NCBI GenBank assembly: GCA_034231615.1
Contig: CM067315.1
Coordinates: 37,053,129-37,117,128 of the forward strand
Length of the DNA stretch: 64,000 bases
Reading direction: 5' to 3'
From: Meghimatium bilineatum
Taxonomy: Eukaryota > Mollusca > Gastropoda > Stylommatophora > Philomycidae
This document shows, piece by piece, positions 22,959 through 28,900 of this stretch. The translations under genes and the position numbers were made by a program. The first letter of the stretch is position 1. Each line of letters starts with the position of its first letter. The notes below the pieces were generated by a model. It did not search any database, had not been told where the DNA came from, and was given only the letters and a program-made list of their open reading frames with translations.

Positions 22959-25900
22959 CAACAGCTGTGGTAGACTGAATTATTTATTCTGACCAATAAA
23001 AACATAACTAGGAGCATATGATGCAATCTAGTATCTTGGTATTACATCAATTTTGTGTATAAATATCTTACAGCTGACGGGAATTGAACCAGGTCTGTTC
23101 TAGCAGCACCGAATCGCTTTGCAACACAAGGAAACAGGTTTTCCGTACTTGATCAACCACATCCCCATGAAAAGATGTGGCCCGGTCAAGACTTTCAGCC
23201 TGTGTACTCAAGTCACTGAAAACAGACCAATCGAAACAAGGACTGTTACAATGATTAAAGTGATTCAGTGCTGCTAGAACAGATCTGGTTCAATTCCCGT
23301 CAGCTGTAAGAATTATTTTCATTTATCTTCATGCTTCCTACTTTAATGTACTTGTATAAGATATTATTTAAAGCAACATTGTTCTGTCTCTATGTTATTT
23401 ATGTTTACAAGAAAGCCTTTAGGTCCTTGTGTACGAATATGCATGTTCTGTGTTTGTGTTCCTGAGGATACTTTAATACTTGTACAGGATGTTTGTTGAT
23501 GTTGTAACAGTCCTTGTTTCGATTGGTCTGTTCTCAGTGACTTGAGTACACAGGCTGAATATCTTGACCGGGCCACATCTAAAAATTCAATTCCCGTTAG
23601 TCTCAAGATATTAGTTTGAAGGTCTGCACCTTTCTTATTGTCTCCCAAGAAGCTGGGGATGGCTGAAAGTGCTGATATTAGCTTGAATGCCTGCACCTGT
23701 CTTATTGAATGTGAAGATGCATTTTATATAGCATTGATAAGTTATCTCCATTCTACTTTTAGCATAATTACAGTGGCTCAAGTCATGGTTCTGTTCTGTC
23801 ACAAGAGAACTTAAAGCTGCAGGTACAACGAGCTTCAACTTCAAATGGTCAGCCTCAACAGGTATGTACTTGTTTCATGTTCTATGCACCAGATATTTAG
23901 CTAGTTTCATTTCTGAACATTTTATTTGGTTCAAGTAAATTACTCATTTATTTTTATTAAAACAATAGTATGTTTGCTTCAGCATACAGATATTATATCT
24001 TTATTAAACTTTCTTCACTACTTCTTGGGGTGCAGTATTGAATTGCTTCCTGGGGTGGCAGTGTTGGGGGGGGGGGGGGAGGTACATCTTGAATTTATTC
24101 TCTCAAGATTAAACTCTCAATCTTCTAGAGTATGGATATTCATAGACGTAATCATCTTGTAGAGAATGAATGTTCATAGACATAATCATCTTGTAGAGGA
24201 TGAATGCTCATAGACATATGGATCAGAGTATATATATGGATGGGTATAGAATGCAGTGATGAATGGAGAAGCAGGCATATATATAGAGTACTCATACCGA
24301 AAATGGTTGTGCTCGGCCAGAAGGCGCAAAATAATGCAGCTCACCGTTGAAAATGGCAGCACAACGTGCTTAACGCTTCCTGGTGGAAATCATATGAACT
24401 CTCATGTTGGATATCACAGAACAAACGTAGATGAAGAAGGTAGATTACTCAAACAACGTTAGAGATACAATGACAGTACTGACTTCTTCTCAATAACCTT
24501 ATCCTTCTCAATAATCCATACGATACACCAATTTTCTACACAAGGAGATCTCGTAGTACCTTTATTCAAAATCTGGCATTCTGCACCCGAGAACTGAACT
24601 CTGTGGCAGTGATTATCATCCAGTCACCATCCAAATGAATAAAACACTAATTACAAAACAAACTTTCCAGGCAGAGATATCAATTAGACTTACGTAAAAC
24701 ACAGGTTTATATATCGTCTCAATGGGACACCATAGACTATATCTAAAACTAGTGGGTAATGATGGGCAATGATGAGCACACAAGAAATCATAAAAATTAC
24801 AATACACAAATCATATTCAACGTTTCAACCAAAAGGTCTTTATCAAGACACAAACAAAACATTAAAAGACGACGAATAGAAAAATTATCACAACGTCCAA
24901 CGGAAATATGGAAATGATATGCCGGAAGGTCAGAAACTACATAAAAATGTAAATATATGTGGAAACGAAACGAACAAAAAGATGAGTAAATGACGGTACA
25001 AAAAGAATAAAGACAAAGACCACACCAAACCAGTACTAGACATAAGAGTGGTCGGAATTGAGTCCAAAAGGCTTGAGTGTACCCATTTCGAAAATGAGAC
25101 GATTTTCTAGAGCATACCTAGATCTATCATCGGTGGTGCAAGATCTGATGGCGGTGACCTGAATATCCAAGGCACCATGATGACCATCGCCGTTGAAGTG
25201 TGTGGCCACAGGAGTGGGTGTTCTGTGCTTGATGGCATGAAGATGGTTACAAAAGCGATCGCTCAATCGTAGGCCGGTTTCCCCAATGTACTGTTTGCCA
25301 CAGCGTTTACATATGATCACGTAAATGACATTACGGGATTCACATGTAAAGGCCTCATCGATGGAGAAAGTGGCCTTGGGAAATGAAATGGAGCGCATCT
25401 GAACCACATAAGGACATGTAAAGCAACGGACACGTGAGCAACGAACAGTGCCAAAATGGTCAGGAACAGAAGACTTAAGGTGGCTATGAACCAAGATGTC
25501 CCTCAGATTTCTATCACGCCTATAAGCCACCAGAGGTAAGTCATGGAAAGCGTCACGGGTGTCAGGATCAGACTGGAGAAGAGAATAATGTTTGAGCATG
25601 ATGCGTCGAACAGAAGAGTTATGGGGATGAAAGGTAAGAACAAGTTTAACCCGATCAGAGGAGGAGGAAGAACCCTGAGAGTTAGTCAAGGTATCGAGGC
25701 GAGACAAATGGCGCACACGGAGCCAAGCGGAAGAAAGAATGCTGTCAGGGAACGATCGTCTACGGAAAAACTCAATCATCCAAAAATTGAGTTTTTTAAG
25801 TCTAATTGTTGTTACGTTTCACGCAGTTACCTTGTATTGATTGCAGAGATATCAACACATTTGCCATGGAGTTTAATAAGGAATACTTAAGACAACTAAG

Positions 25901-28900
25901 GAGACAATACCAAAATATTAATAACTAAGAAAAATTATGTACTATATTGGACCAACAAGTCCAAAAATTATAGGAAGAACTGGCTGAAGCACGTGATATG
26001 GCAGAGACACAACCATTCATATGTAATCACATCACACTGCAAAAGACCAAAGTGAAGTTCATTAAAGAAAAGATAGGAACACAAAGAAGCTGGAGGAGAA
26101 AAACTCAAAAATAAAACTTTGAAAAGGAAGGGAGAAAACTGTGGAAACCAACAAAGCAAATAAATGATGATAGCAACTCTTCAGCAACAAACAATTACAC
26201 TGGAAGGTACAGGTATACTCTACACTGGCAAGCAAGCAGCAGATATGCTTGCAGAATCCTATGGACAGGAAAGTACCATTACCATCAATGCATGCAGACA
26301 ACAAAATGTTCATCATGAAATAAACAACAGTAAGAACAAGACAGTCTAGATGTCACATCTAAACCATTTACGTTAGAAGAACTAAAAGTATCTATAAGGA
26401 AATTAAAGCATTGTTTGTGAATTCATTATGAGGAGAGGTGAAATAGATAACATTGTAGCAGCATGTAAAATTCCCAGAAGAGAGACAGAAAAGACTTGGT
26501 CAACTGACATGAAAGAACCCAGTAGTGGTGCTGATAGCCTACACTAGCAATAGGGGGCTGTGGAGATCCACCATTGTATGTGCCCAATGACATGAGACTT
26601 GTTGATGAGATTGTCTTTGCTTCCTGAACGCTTCGACTTGCCGAACTGCCTGAAACTGGTTTTGAACTCTGTATGAAAACCAGTATAAATGATAACGCTA
26701 CAATTGTCATGTTTGAAATAACTTAAAACTACTGTTATGTATTGCTGTTGTTGTGCTCTACAGGCTGAGAACCAGCCAGGACACCTTCCTGTCAGTGGCC
26801 AGCTCTTTGGGAATTCTGCTCATGGTGGTATTCGAAAAAGTTCTATTCCAATATCACAGGGTCAAGCAAATACTTCCCCAATATTTCAAAACTCCCTGAA
26901 CAACAGTAGTGAAAGTAAAGACAAGTAAGTAGCTATTACTGTTGATCACATGGGGTCTCTATTTTTGTTGATTACAAGGGGTCTCTATTATTGTTGATCA
27001 TAAGGGGTCTCTATTGTTGATCATAAGGGGTCTCTATTGTTGATCATAAGGGGTCTCTATTGTTGATCATAAGGGGTCTCTATTTTTGTTGATCACAAGG
27101 GGTCTCTATTTTTGTTGATCACAAGGGGTCTCTATTTTTGTTGATCACAAGGGGTCTCTATTTTTGTTGATCACAAGGGGTCTCTATTTTTGTTGATCAC
27201 AAGGGGTCTCTATTTTTGTTGATCACAAGGGGTCTCTATTTTTGTTGATCACAAGGGGTCTCTATTTTTGTTGATCATAAGGGTTCTCTATTTTTGTTGA
27301 TCACAAGGGGATCTCTGTTTTTGTTTTTCACACAGAGCCTTGTCATTTGCCTTATTTTCATAAGATCTAATGTTCAATTCTGTCTGTGATGTCTTTTTTT
27401 GTGCACCTTTGTGGAGTTCCCTAGGGAGTATCACTTGAAACTGTGAAGTTATTTGCCTTAAGGTACTCAGCAGGCTGAATATTGCTCTTTTGAGATGGAA
27501 TAAGAACATATAGGGAAACCTGAATACAATTAGGTTAATCTTCTATGCCTTTTTTTTTAGTTGACTAAAGATTACAATGTGATCAATAATCTGTTATTAC
27601 ACATTGAATTACTCTTTTATTTTGTGTCATTCTCAAACTCCTGCAGATGAATTGAGTCTGAAGATGCTTAGGTATACACATCAACAGTGAAACAACCAGA
27701 TAGATATACAACAAAAATATTGGTACATTTTTTTTTCATTACCGCATATCTCCCTCATGCTAAATATATCTTGATTGCATGTGTACATATTCTAAATATA
27801 GAGTTGAAACTTATGAAATTATGTCATTTTTGGTGCAATTTCTTTTAGTATCCTGTTATTGTTAAAGAAATATGTCTATCATTCACATTTGTGATAAGCA
27901 CAAATCTTAAATAACTGATATGCAACTTAATAAGAAATCAGATGTTAATTTACGACAAGAAAATGACATACATGTGAGACGGATGTGTTCACATGGACAT
28001 TTAATGTCCCTATCTCTAAAAAACAAAGCTTGACAAATGGAGGTGTTATACCTGCTGTTAGGACTTCACCATATCCCTACCAACTTCAAGAGTCTAGAGT
28101 AGTACGTTCTCATCATCATCAGGTGCCATGCCTGCTGGCGTAGGCGGTCATGGCTCTCCACAGCAGAGAAATTTGAGAATTTTTTTATGTTGCTGTTACC
28201 AGACAGAACTGTGAACACAATGATGTCAATATCATTACCAGGCAGATCTGTGAACATGTTGTCACCTTGTGCAAGAATTATTATAAACAACTAAATATAC
28301 TCCTTACATCAAACATCTATCACTCATATATTATCAGGCTGACAACAGAAACAGTACAATTGTAACCATCTAAAGGTAGGTCTCATAACAGCAACCTGCC
28401 GTCGAGGATGAAGATAACTCTTCATGTACTAGGCCTGAGAAAAGCTGCAAGAGTGACCAAATGCCCCCCAAAAAATAAAGAAATCAGAATAATCGTTGTA
28501 GGACCATGCACAGAATACACCAAGAAACAACAAATAATATGGTTTGAACACCTTATGAGAATGAACCATAACCAACTACTAATAAGAACATAAAAGATCA
28601 GAATAAAACAAGAATACCTAGGAAAAACTGGATACACTCCCAGTCACCACCCTTATGCTTAATGGCAAGTGTGAATATTCTGACCATCATCTACATGGGG
28701 ATAGACAATAGACAACTATTAGGTGTGGTGGTCACTTCCCATCCCTACTGTGTTTACCTTCCGCAACTCACGTGTCAGGGACCCATTTACAGCTGGGTCG
28801 ACTGACAAGCAAGTTCACTATCAGCTGGCTACTGCGCTCCTCACTAACCATCTATGCATATTCCAAAAAGTAAAGGACTGGCAGTAATGAAAGTTTTGGC

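Noticed and set aside
26941-27320. CRISPR-like array
   Set aside because: The units are contiguous without unique spacers, and the genome is eukaryotic.
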